A stretch of DNA of 19,238 bases from CAYXEN01 sp964464035. GTDB taxonomy: Bacteria; Krumholzibacteriota; Krumholzibacteriia; WVZY01. Of this stretch, positions 7,700-14,953 are shown piece after piece (the first letter of the stretch is position 1; each line of letters starts with the position of its first letter). The translations under genes and the position numbers were made by a program. The stretch covers positions 1 to 19,238 of the forward strand of contig CAYXEN010000053.1 in NCBI GenBank assembly GCA_964464035.1. The letters are read 5' to 3'. The notes under the pieces are model-generated. The model searched no databases, was not told where the DNA came from, and saw only the letters and a list, made by a program, of their open reading frames with translations.

Positions 7700-8429
7700 G
7701 TCTCAGGAACTCCTCGGTGAATTGGTAATAATCGTACGCCCCCCGTGACAGGGGAGAGTATTCGAATATCGTCTGGTTGAAACTCGGAGCTTCGCGCAGC
7801 GACGTATTCGTCCGGATGACCGTATCGAAGACCTTGTCGGGGAAATGCTTCTTCAGAGTCTCCAGCACCTCTCGAGACAACCTCGTCCTCGAATCGTAGA
7901 ATGTCGGGAGGATTCCCATGATCCCCGTCTTGCTTTCGGAGTAGGAGTTTATCTCTTCTATTATCTTGATGGTCTGGCTCGCCCCGGCCTGTGCGAGAAA
8001 ATCCATGCTGACGGGAATTATGACTTCGTCCGAGTACACTATGGCATTAATGTTTATCAGATTTATGGTGGGAGAGCAATCGCAGATGACTATATCGCAG
8101 CCGCGAACGTTCTTGAGGGCTCTTTCCAGCCTCTTCTCCCTCCTCTTCTGGCCGGCGAGGACCATCTCGATCTCGGCCAGGTCCCGGCCGCCGGAATCGA
8201 CGACGAAGAGGTTCCTGCGGACCTCGACCACGTCGACTTCCCCGTACTGGAGGAGATCGCACAACGTCTTGTCCGCCTTTACGTCGAAAGCTATGGCGAC
8301 GTTGCGTTGAGCGTCACAATCGATGAGCAGAACCCTCTTGCCGCAAAGCGCGAGGCCGTGCCCGAGATTGATCGCGGTCGTGGTCTTTCCGGTCCCACCC
8401 TTCGATGTTATCACGGCTATCTTCTTCAC
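7665..8429 (-). CDS. ParA/Soj-family (Walker-type) ATPase
   Basis: 254 residues, GTG start. A deviant Walker A motif sits at K10-GGTGKTT (with both the signature Lys10 and Lys15), the A' motif LLIDCD has D37 and D39, and the Walker B strand is IVICDCSP with D117. The later VIIPVSMDFLAQAGASQTI and IRTNTSLREAPSFNQTIFEY are characteristic of ParA/Soj. There is no N-terminal helix-turn-helix, so it is of the short type. Such ATPases bind DNA non-specifically as ATP dimers and move plasmids, chromosome origins or protein complexes (chemotaxis arrays, carboxysomes) when a partner triggers hydrolysis. The absence of a ParB gene with a standard HTH, and its place directly after the partner-switching giant gene (9-base gap), argue for an orphan positioning ATPase rather than the main chromosome-segregation system. 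That last step is inference. Confidence 0.93.
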   Translation of the reverse strand: MKKIAVITSKGGTGKTTTAINLGHGLALCGKRVLLIDCDAQRNVAIAFDVKADKTLCDLLQYGEVDVVEVRRNLFVVDSGGRDLAEIEMVLAGQKRREKRLERALKNVRGCDIVICDCSPTINLININAIVYSDEVIIPVSMDFLAQAGASQTIKIIEEINSYSESKTGIMGILPTFYDSRTRLSREVLETLKKHFPDKVFDTVIRTNTSLREAPSFNQTIFEYSPLSRGAYDYYQFTEEFLRRAKQEEEITGT

Positions 8430-8438
8430 GAAATGAGA

Positions 8439-11400
8439 TCACTCCTCGTCTTTTTTATGCTTTTTCCTCTTCGCTCTGCTCTTCTCCAGCTTTTCTCCGT
8501 ATTTTCCCCAACCCATTTCCCGCAACTTCCTGTCCTCGTCCATCCCTCCCTTTTCCACGGCCTTGTCGAGGTCGAGCCTGACCTCGCTCTTGGGCGTCGG
8601 CCCCTCATCCACCGGTTTCTTCTTCAGATGAACCAGATCGTCGTCTACGGATCTGACGATTTCCGGCGCCGTGGTTTCCGACCGGCGCTTCGCGGGTGAT
8701 TCTTCGGCTTCAAAGTCTTCCCAGTCGCCGCCTGCTTTTTTCTTCGTCCCGGCTTCCTCCTCGTCGTCCCCCCCGAGTATCTCGTCGATGGACATGATCT
8801 CTTCTTCTATCCTTTGCGTATCGGCCGGCGTTCCATGAACATCGCCCTCATCTCCGCCGCCCGAGACTCGGGACGACGCGGTCTCCCCGGCTCCCGGCCC
8901 CCCGTTCGCCGCACCGGCGGGACCCCCTCCGGGAACACCGGGCGACCCCAATGCTCCGCGAAAAGCGTCTATCGCCTCGGATTCGGATGCATAGGCCTTG
9001 ATGAAGGAATGGAACTCGAGACAACTGTATATCTCGAAAAGAGATTGGCTCAAACAACAGAGGGCCACTACGCCTCCCTCCGCCGCGAAAACCTCGTGAA
9101 GCCTGGCGAAGATCCCCCATCCCGCGCTCGATATGTAGGAGACGTCCGCAAGATTGAAGAGCAGGAGACCGGAACGCCCCGATGTTCTCGCACTTATCTC
9201 TCCGTCCAGGCGCTCTATGGTCGAGGCTTCGATCGCACCCGAGAGGCGGGCGACGAGAATCCCCTTCTCGGCTTCGACCCACTGGACGAACGACGAGCTC
9301 CCGCCTGCGTAGGCAGACGATCCAGCCGGCGTTTCGCCCTCGACCGTCTCCCCTATACAGGCCAGGTCCTCCTCCACGTCGTCCTCCGTCTCCATGGAGG
9401 ACTCAGGCTCCGGCGCATCCAAGGTAACGTCGAGATGACTCATGTCGTGAACGTCTTTGGACTCCCGCCCGAAGTCCTCGATCGCCTCGGATAGTATGTC
9501 GAAGGACGACAGAACTATGTTGAACCCCAGCATCGTGAAGACGTAATAGACGTCGGGATCCATGCCGAACAACTTTATGTCCCCGTCGTTGCGCCTCACC
9601 TCGCGCAATCTTTCCGTGAAGGCGCCCCAGCCGCCGCTGCTCACGTATTCGACCTGGGACATATCGACCACTATCCTGTATATCCCCTTCGAAATCACGT
9701 TGTCCAGCGACCTGCGGAGCAATTCCGCGCTCACGGTATCGATGATTCCATCCAAGGAGAGTACGGCCACATCGCCTGATTCGCCGACCGTCGATGCTTC
9801 TATCCTCAAGCTCTCCCAATCCGGGACGTAGCTTTCGCCCGGGATTTCCTCTTCTACGATGCCGCCTTCTCCGAAGCTCGGTTCATGCGACGCCGAGGTC
9901 TTGACCGTCCGGGGAGTAAACCTTTCCTCCGCCGGTTTTCTGAAATAATCCTTCGCCTCGTCGACGGTGTGGAACGCCATGAGAATCTCACCGAACCCGA
10001 GCAGTTCGAATACGTCGTAAACTTCGGGCGCCATGCCGACGAGTACGACGTCACCCCCCTTCTCCCTCAACTTCTTTACTTCGCCCGTGAAGATTCCCCA
10101 TCCCCCGCTCGAAATGTAGGAAACCTCGGACAGGTCGACGATGATCTTGTATTCACCCGACTTGATGACTTCCGCCAGGCTCCGCTCGAACCCGGCCGTG
10201 GATACCGAATCGAGATGCCCGTGAACGTGGAGGATGCTCACGTCGCCTTCCGTCTTCTCCATGGTCACGCCGGCTTCCTCGAGAGCCTTGAAATCCAGGG
10301 CGAGATCGGATCGCTCTTCCGAGGTCAAGGACCCGCCTTCCCCCGCCTCTCCTTCCGTGGTCTGGGGCAAGCCGCTCTGGGAAACCTCCTTGATGAATTC
10401 CTCGACCATCCTCTTTCTGTCCACCGCTTCGTCCCCCTTCTTGCCCTCCCCCTCGGAAACAAGACGGTAGCGCTTGAGGTAATCCAGTCTCAATTCCTTC
10501 GTGTTGAGATTGAGCCGTTTCAACTCCTCGTAGACGGTGCGTTCCTTGAGCAGTCGCGAAGGGTCTTTTCCTTTGTTCACTTCCTCCGTTATCCGCTTCG
10601 CTCCGTACTCGGGATGCTCCCTGATGATCCTCAAGATCTCCTTGCGGTCCTCGAGGCTGACCCGCTTGAGCTCCTGGTCCTGCCTCAGGATCTTGTTCTT
10701 GAGGCCCCTTTCTCCCATGAGTTCGAGGCGCTTCTTGTAGCGGTAATACGTCGCCGGAGAAACCTTCATCCGCGCGCATGCCTCCCTCACGCTCAATCCT
10801 TCCTTGTCCACCATGTCGATGAGCCGCTTGCGGATACCGTAGAGGACTTCGTCGGCGGTCAGCTTCTCCTTCACCGCCACGATCGTGATGTCGTCGTTCT
10901 GCGGGTTTCCTCCCGTGAACTTCCTTATGTCGTTCTCGAGATTCGATATGAATTCCTTGGGATGCATGTGCCCGTACTTCTTTATGACCTCCAGGAGGCG
11001 CTCCTCGCCGTACTGTTCTCGCTTCTCGTTCATTGCCTCGGTCACGCCGTCCGTGTAGATGACCAGCATGTCGTCTTTCTTGAGCTTGATCTTCTCCACG
11101 TTTATGGATTTCCTGAAGAGAGATTGATCGGGGAGGTTGATGCCGACCGGGAAACCCTTGGGGTTGAGGAAATAGGTCTCGTTGGTCTCGTGCCGGTAGA
11201 GGATCATCGGGTTGTGCCCCGCGCTGGCATAGCTGATGATCCTGTTCTTCGAATCCAGTATCACGTAGAACATGGTGACGAACATTCCCTTGCGCATGTC
11301 GTCCGTCACGAAATCGTTCATTCTAGCCATCACGTCCGACGCGTTCTTGTTGCCCCTGGCCTCCATCCGCAGCGCGGTGCGGATCATCGTCATGACGAGC

Positions 11401-12872
11401 GAGCCGGGCACCCCCTTGCCTGACACGTCCGCGACCACGACGCCTATGGTATCGTCGTCCACCTGGACGAAATCGTAGTAGTCGCCCCCGACCTCGGCGG
11501 CGGCATGGTAGAGGGTGGCTATGTCGTAACCGCTCACGGCCGGCATGTTCTTGGGAAGGAGCGATTGCTGGATCTGCTTGGCCACCTCCATCTCCTTGTG
11601 CAACTTCTCCTGCTCGAGAATGCTGTCTTGAGCCTTCTTGAATTTCTGCGTGATCTCGTTGAAGACGGCGGCTATGGCCCCGATCTCGGCCGGTCCGTCG
11701 ATCGGTATCTTTTCTCCGAAGGATCCCTCGCCGATCGCCCTGACGCCGTCGCTCAGGACCTGGATGGGTTTAACGAAGATGGAAACGAGGAGCATTATGA
11801 GCAGGACGCCCAGCAGGAAAACCGCGAGCAGCGTGATCATGGTGGCGAGGCGCGGATCGTCCACGCCCGACTCGACGGCGTCTTCGTAGACGCCGAGATG
11901 CACCGTGCCGAGGGTCACGAACCGGTTGGTGCCGGTGTTTCGCACCTTGACGGGATACGATATGTCCCTGATCGCGCGGTCCCCGGCGGAGAGCCTGCGC
12001 CAGACGACTCCATCAGCATCCTCGCCCAGCCTGTCCCCGGGCGGGCTCGAATACCGGGAGAAGATCTCCTCGATCCGGGACGAAGACATTATCCTTCCTT
12101 GATTGTCCACCACGCGGACGTACGCGATATCGCCGTTTCCCTCGAGCAGCTTGGCCAGGTAGGCTCCGAGATTGGTCTGCTCGATGGAGAACTCCTCGGG
12201 CTTGAGCAGGAGATCCTTGCTCTTGTTGGCCAAGTTGCCGGCGAGCCTGCGGCTCTCCAGCCACATGGAAGCCTTCTGCTCCCTTATGCTCCTGGTCTGG
12301 TGGACCAGGGTGAACCCGCCGATCAAGGATATGAGAAGGAACAATCCCAGGCCCGCCCGGAGAGTGAACTTGAAGCGAAGCGAACTTCTCCACGAAATCC
12401 GCCCCGGCAGCGCGCGGGAGATGGCGGAACGACTTCTCTTGGTGAGCGTGAGTTCGTTTCCCGCCTCCGTGGACTGATAATCCACGTTGTCCATGAGGCG
12501 GTTAATGAGAAAGATCCCCAACCCCCCCTTCTTGCCCGATTCGACGTACTGGTTGAGGTCGGGGTCCTTGACCCCGGCGAAATCGAACTTCGTCCCCCGG
12601 TCGAAAAGGGTGATGTCGATCCAGCCGGGCTTGATTATCGCCTTGATCTTGATTTCGCCTTCTGTATCGGAGTAGGCATGCTTGATGATGTTCGTGCAGG
12701 CTTCGTCGACGGCGAGCTTGGTGTTGTTCGTCTCCCGGGCGGAGAAGTTGGCCTCCTCGCAGACCTCGGCCACGAAATCCCTTACCCTGCTCAGTTGGCT
12801 CTCGTCCGCGGGGATCTCGAGGGTCTTCACCTTCGGCTCGTTGTCGAGCAGACTTGCAGGTTCGGCTGCCAT
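8439..12872 (-). CDS. Giant partner-switching fusion: RsbW-like kinase, membrane sensor, HAMP, SpoIIE/PP2C phosphatase, tandem HTH, three STAS domains
   Basis: 1477 residues. In order: RsbW/SpoIIAB-type HATPase (14-148; N-box with E57 and N61, D91-x-G93, GGLGIFLI at 116); basic segment; TM1 (171-191); extracytoplasmic sensor (192-340); TM2 (342-366); HAMP and coiled coil (366-440); SpoIIE-type PP2C phosphatase (447-668) with GGDYYDF (D464), ADVSGKG (D482), AGHNP, YTDGVTE (D608) and NDDIT (D660, D661), so its metal ligands look intact; transposase-type tandem HTH (671-803); STAS1 (868-978, S921-S922), STAS2 (1020-1135, S1078-S1079), STAS3 (1195-1307, S1248-S1249); Gly/Pro linker, acidic stretch (1351-1395) and a Lys/Arg-rich end (1444-1477). 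In Bacillus these activities are separate proteins, RsbW, RsbU and RsbV. The reading frame is open throughout. The ATG lies 2 bases after the PorV-TPR stop once the false gap is closed; GGAGG is 16 bases away, so coupling is likely. The client is unknown; no sigma factor is present. Confidence 0.93.
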   Translation of the reverse strand: MAAEPASLLDNEPKVKTLEIPADESQLSRVRDFVAEVCEEANFSARETNNTKLAVDEACTNIIKHAYSDTEGEIKIKAIIKPGWIDITLFDRGTKFDFAGVKDPDLNQYVESGKKGGLGIFLINRLMDNVDYQSTEAGNELTLTKRSRSAISRALPGRISWRSSLRFKFTLRAGLGLFLLISLIGGFTLVHQTRSIREQKASMWLESRRLAGNLANKSKDLLLKPEEFSIEQTNLGAYLAKLLEGNGDIAYVRVVDNQGRIMSSSRIEEIFSRYSSPPGDRLGEDADGVVWRRLSAGDRAIRDISYPVKVRNTGTNRFVTLGTVHLGVYEDAVESGVDDPRLATMITLLAVFLLGVLLIMLLVSIFVKPIQVLSDGVRAIGEGSFGEKIPIDGPAEIGAIAAVFNEITQKFKKAQDSILEQEKLHKEMEVAKQIQQSLLPKNMPAVSGYDIATLYHAAAEVGGDYYDFVQVDDDTIGVVVADVSGKGVPGSLVMTMIRTALRMEARGNKNASDVMARMNDFVTDDMRKGMFVTMFYVILDSKNRIISYASAGHNPMILYRHETNETYFLNPKGFPVGINLPDQSLFRKSINVEKIKLKKDDMLVIYTDGVTEAMNEKREQYGEERLLEVIKKYGHMHPKEFISNLENDIRKFTGGNPQNDDITIVAVKEKLTADEVLYGIRKRLIDMVDKEGLSVREACARMKVSPATYYRYKKRLELMGERGLKNKILRQDQELKRVSLEDRKEILRIIREHPEYGAKRITEEVNKGKDPSRLLKERTVYEELKRLNLNTKELRLDYLKRYRLVSEGEGKKGDEAVDRKRMVEEFIKEVSQSGLPQTTEGEAGEGGSLTSEERSDLALDFKALEEAGVTMEKTEGDVSILHVHGHLDSVSTAGFERSLAEVIKSGEYKIIVDLSEVSYISSGGWGIFTGEVKKLREKGGDVVLVGMAPEVYDVFELLGFGEILMAFHTVDEAKDYFRKPAEERFTPRTVKTSASHEPSFGEGGIVEEEIPGESYVPDWESLRIEASTVGESGDVAVLSLDGIIDTVSAELLRRSLDNVISKGIYRIVVDMSQVEYVSSGGWGAFTERLREVRRNDGDIKLFGMDPDVYYVFTMLGFNIVLSSFDILSEAIEDFGRESKDVHDMSHLDVTLDAPEPESSMETEDDVEEDLACIGETVEGETPAGSSAYAGGSSSFVQWVEAEKGILVARLSGAIEASTIERLDGEISARTSGRSGLLLFNLADVSYISSAGWGIFARLHEVFAAEGGVVALCCLSQSLFEIYSCLEFHSFIKAYASESEAIDAFRGALGSPGVPGGGPAGAANGGPGAGETASSRVSGGGDEGDVHGTPADTQRIEEEIMSIDEILGGDDEEEAGTKKKAGGDWEDFEAEESPAKRRSETTAPEIVRSVDDDLVHLKKKPVDEGPTPKSEVRLDLDKAVEKGGMDEDRKLREMGWGKYGEKLEKSRAKRKKHKKDEE

Positions 12873-12911
12873 GATTATCGAGTGTGTCCCTCCAGCTTTT
12901 TCAGGCGCTCC
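12857..12911. repeat. First copy of a 55-bp duplicated contig end (left of N run)
   Basis: These 55 bases are identical to 13012-13066, and the two copies directly flank the run of N. A perfect repeat that ends exactly at a scaffold gap on both sides is what two overlapping contigs give when a scaffolder joins them without merging. 55 is also a common k-mer size in de Bruijn graph assembly. This copy carries the first codon of the giant fusion gene and the end of the PorV-TPR gene. Confidence 0.92.
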
Positions 12912-13011
12912 NNNNNNNNNNNNNNNNNNNNNNNNNNNNNNNNNNNNNNNNNNNNNNNNNNNNNNNNNNNNNNNNNNNNNNNNNNNNNNNNNNNNNNNNN
13001 NNNNNNNNNNN
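12912..13011. other. Run of 100 N: scaffold gap, probably of no real length
   Basis: Exactly 100 undetermined bases, the conventional filler for a gap of unknown size. Because both flanks carry the same 55 bp, the two contigs appear to overlap. The true sequence would then be shorter by 155 bases, with the PorV-TPR gene and the giant fusion gene directly adjacent. Nothing needs to be missing here. Confidence 0.9.
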
Positions 13012-13066
13012 CAGGTTCGGCTGCCATGATTATCGAGTGTGTCCCTCCAGCTTTTTCAGGCGCTCC
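13012..13066. repeat. Second copy of the 55-bp duplicated contig end (right of N run)
   Basis: Identical to 12857-12911. It holds the last codons and TAA stop (13030-13032) of the PorV-TPR gene and, two bases beyond on the minus strand, a second copy of the ATG of the giant gene (13025-13027). This ATG is followed by N within a few codons and is the same start as that at 12872. Confidence 0.92.
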
Positions 13067-14922
13067 CTGGCCTCCTCGATATTGCGTTTCACGCTCTCAT
13101 TGGCCGGATCGATCTTCAGTATCTTTTCCCACTCGGCGATAGCCTCGCGGTACTGATCCTTGGCGAAGTACTGCATTCCCTTGAGATAGAGCCGGCGTAT
13201 CTGCTCTTCCTCTTCTCTCGTAAGCGGGGTCAGCTTGCGCTTCACCATGATCCGGAGATTCTTCGCCTCGGCGTGATTCGGATCGAGACGCAACAATTCG
13301 TTCAGATCCTTCAAAGTCTTTTCATATTCGCCCTGGCTGAATTCCTTCAACGCCTTGTTGTAGAGATTGACCGCCTTGAGCTTCCTCGCCGCCGCCGCAT
13401 AGTCCTTGCTCTGGATGTCGATCTTCATCTTGATCCTCTTCGACTCCTTGACGGCCATCTCGTTTCCGGGGTCGAGCAGCGTCACGTTGTTCCATTCGCC
13501 GATCGCTTCGGTCAGGCGCCCGGCCTTCTCGTACTCGCGCGCCTTGCGCATGTGGCCGGATATCAAATCGTCGATCTTGGCCTGCGTCTTGGTCATATAC
13601 GCAAGCGCCTCTTTGTGATCCGGCGCAAGCTTCAGGACCTCACGCCACTCGTCCCTCGCCCGGGGATAGTCGTTGTCCGAGTAATACTTGAGCCCCAGCG
13701 AGAAATGCGTACTGATCTTGGTTTGCAACTCTATGTCCCGCGTCGCCTTCTCCTGGGCCAGGATGATCTGGCGCTTGGCCTTCTCGATGTGATCGACCGC
13801 CTCGCTGTCGCCCGGCACGTACTCGAGAACTATCTTCCACTCGTCCAGCGCCTGGGATATCTTCCCGTCGGCCTCGAAAGCCTTCGCTTTGCTCTTGTGC
13901 ATCCTGATGCGGTTGAAGAAAGCCTGCTTGATGAGCTCCTGCTCCTCGCGGGCCCTCCTGGCGGCCAGGATGCGTCTCTGCTCGTAAAGCGTCTTGCCGT
14001 AATGCATTGTGAAAGAAACCGGCTGGGAACTGCCTGCATCCTTTCGGGAAAACGATGCATAATCCAGTCCGAAAGCGGACACGTTCACACCGAGACCGAA
14101 CGTCAGATCACTGCCGTCCATCCCCATTCTCAAAGCCACGTACCGGGCGAAAGAGTACTCCGCGCCTACGTGGAACCTGCGGTCCGCCTTCTCGGGCAGA
14201 TCGACCTGCATCAGGAATTGCAGCGAGGAGCCGCCGCTGAAAATCTTTCTATAACCCAGACCGGCCATTACGGTCCGGTAAGTTTCGTCCGTCGTCTGCA
14301 CGAGTTTGTGTTTCGGACCCGAAACGTCCTGGAGATTGACTCCGATGGACAGGGAGCGGGCGAAATCAGGTACGTACCTGAATCCCACGTCTATCCCGGG
14401 TGACGTGCTCGAATAGGGACTGATCCGCACGTTGGCTATCTTGAAGGAGGCTCCCACGGCCAACGATCCCAGGAACAACCTCGATCTCTTCTCCGCCGCG
14501 TACGAGAAAAGGATCTGGCTCTCGGAGTACTCGCCGTCCTGCGTGGGCAGACCTTCGCTGTCGTATCCTTTGAAGGAATCGGATATACGCATGAACCCGA
14601 CCCCGAAAGCCCCCGCTTCCAGGGTGGGATAGACGGCGCCGAAGAACGTATAGGTGGCCTCGGAAAAACTCCCGAAGAGCGGCAAGTACATGAACGTGAA
14701 CTGCTTGTCCTGGACGTTGCGAAGAGCGGCCGGATTCCAGTACAATGCGCTGGCATCGTCGGCGCCGCTCACGAACGCTCTTCCCAGGGAGATCGCCCTC
14801 GAGCCGGCTCCGAGGGAAAACACGCTCCTCGTACCTCCATCCCCCTGAGCGCCCGCACGCCAGCTGAAGACGGCGAGAATCCCCAGGGTCAAGAGTGATA
14901 TCCGTTTCATTCTTCCGTGCAT
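13030..14922 (-). CDS. PorV/UPF0164-like outer-membrane barrel fused to five TPR units
   Basis: About 630 residues from MHGRMKRISLL. A signal peptide ends near RAGAQ. A PorV/PorQ/UPF0164-type barrel follows to about residue 310; its hallmark is SRAISLGRAFVSGADDASALYWNPAAL (about 42-67, with the ADDASA-x-Y-WNPA core). After a basic helical linker come five TPR-like units (about 345-620), each with A-x-x-E-W or a close variant and ending L-x-P (for example QALDEWKIVLEYVP, RARDEWREVLKLAP, EAIAEWEKILKIDP). PorV in Bacteroidetes is the shuttle protein of the type IX secretion system, but UPF0164 barrels also occur without it. The TPR tail would lie in the periplasm. Start: AGGG is 6 bases before ATG 14922; in-frame ATGs at 14928 and 14910 are possible. 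The gene follows the surface-protein gene by 31 bases, and its TAA is 2 bases before the giant gene's ATG. Confidence 0.88.
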   Translation of the reverse strand: MHGRMKRISLLTLGILAVFSWRAGAQGDGGTRSVFSLGAGSRAISLGRAFVSGADDASALYWNPAALRNVQDKQFTFMYLPLFGSFSEATYTFFGAVYPTLEAGAFGVGFMRISDSFKGYDSEGLPTQDGEYSESQILFSYAAEKRSRLFLGSLAVGASFKIANVRISPYSSTSPGIDVGFRYVPDFARSLSIGVNLQDVSGPKHKLVQTTDETYRTVMAGLGYRKIFSGGSSLQFLMQVDLPEKADRRFHVGAEYSFARYVALRMGMDGSDLTFGLGVNVSAFGLDYASFSRKDAGSSQPVSFTMHYGKTLYEQRRILAARRAREEQELIKQAFFNRIRMHKSKAKAFEADGKISQALDEWKIVLEYVPGDSEAVDHIEKAKRQIILAQEKATRDIELQTKISTHFSLGLKYYSDNDYPRARDEWREVLKLAPDHKEALAYMTKTQAKIDDLISGHMRKAREYEKAGRLTEAIGEWNNVTLLDPGNEMAVKESKRIKMKIDIQSKDYAAAARKLKAVNLYNKALKEFSQGEYEKTLKDLNELLRLDPNHAEAKNLRIMVKRKLTPLTREEEEQIRRLYLKGMQYFAKDQYREAIAEWEKILKIDPANESVKRNIEEARERLKKLEGHTR

Positions 14923-14953
14923 ATTCATCCCTGCTCGTTCCGGCCGCGCGAGC

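Noticed and set aside
7424..8429. Integrated plasmid partition locus
   Set aside because: No replication protein, iteron-like repeats or mobility gene is visible and the genes fit tightly in the surrounding operon. I keep the ParA/RHH pair as part of that operon, though this cannot be excluded.
10464..10862. Insertion-sequence remnant within the giant gene
   Set aside because: The HTH region is transposase-like, but it is in frame, has the same codon character as its surroundings, and no inverted repeats or catalytic domain are visible. It is treated as a domain of the protein.
9885..11423. Plus-strand open frame (512 codons) opposite the phosphatase/HTH/STAS region
   Set aside because: Antisense to intact SpoIIE and STAS motifs; no domain, no plausible ribosome site. 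The long frame follows from codon bias of the sense gene.
12857..13066. 55-bp direct repeat as an attachment site or target duplication around a missing mobile element
   Set aside because: The copies end exactly at the N run, which is a default 100 bases long, and 55 is a typical assembly overlap. A target duplication of this length containing the end of one gene and start of the next is far less likely.
11505..13142. Plus-strand open frame running through the N run
   Set aside because: It passes through 100 undetermined bases and repeats the same 55-bp segment, so it is an artefact as well as an antisense shadow.
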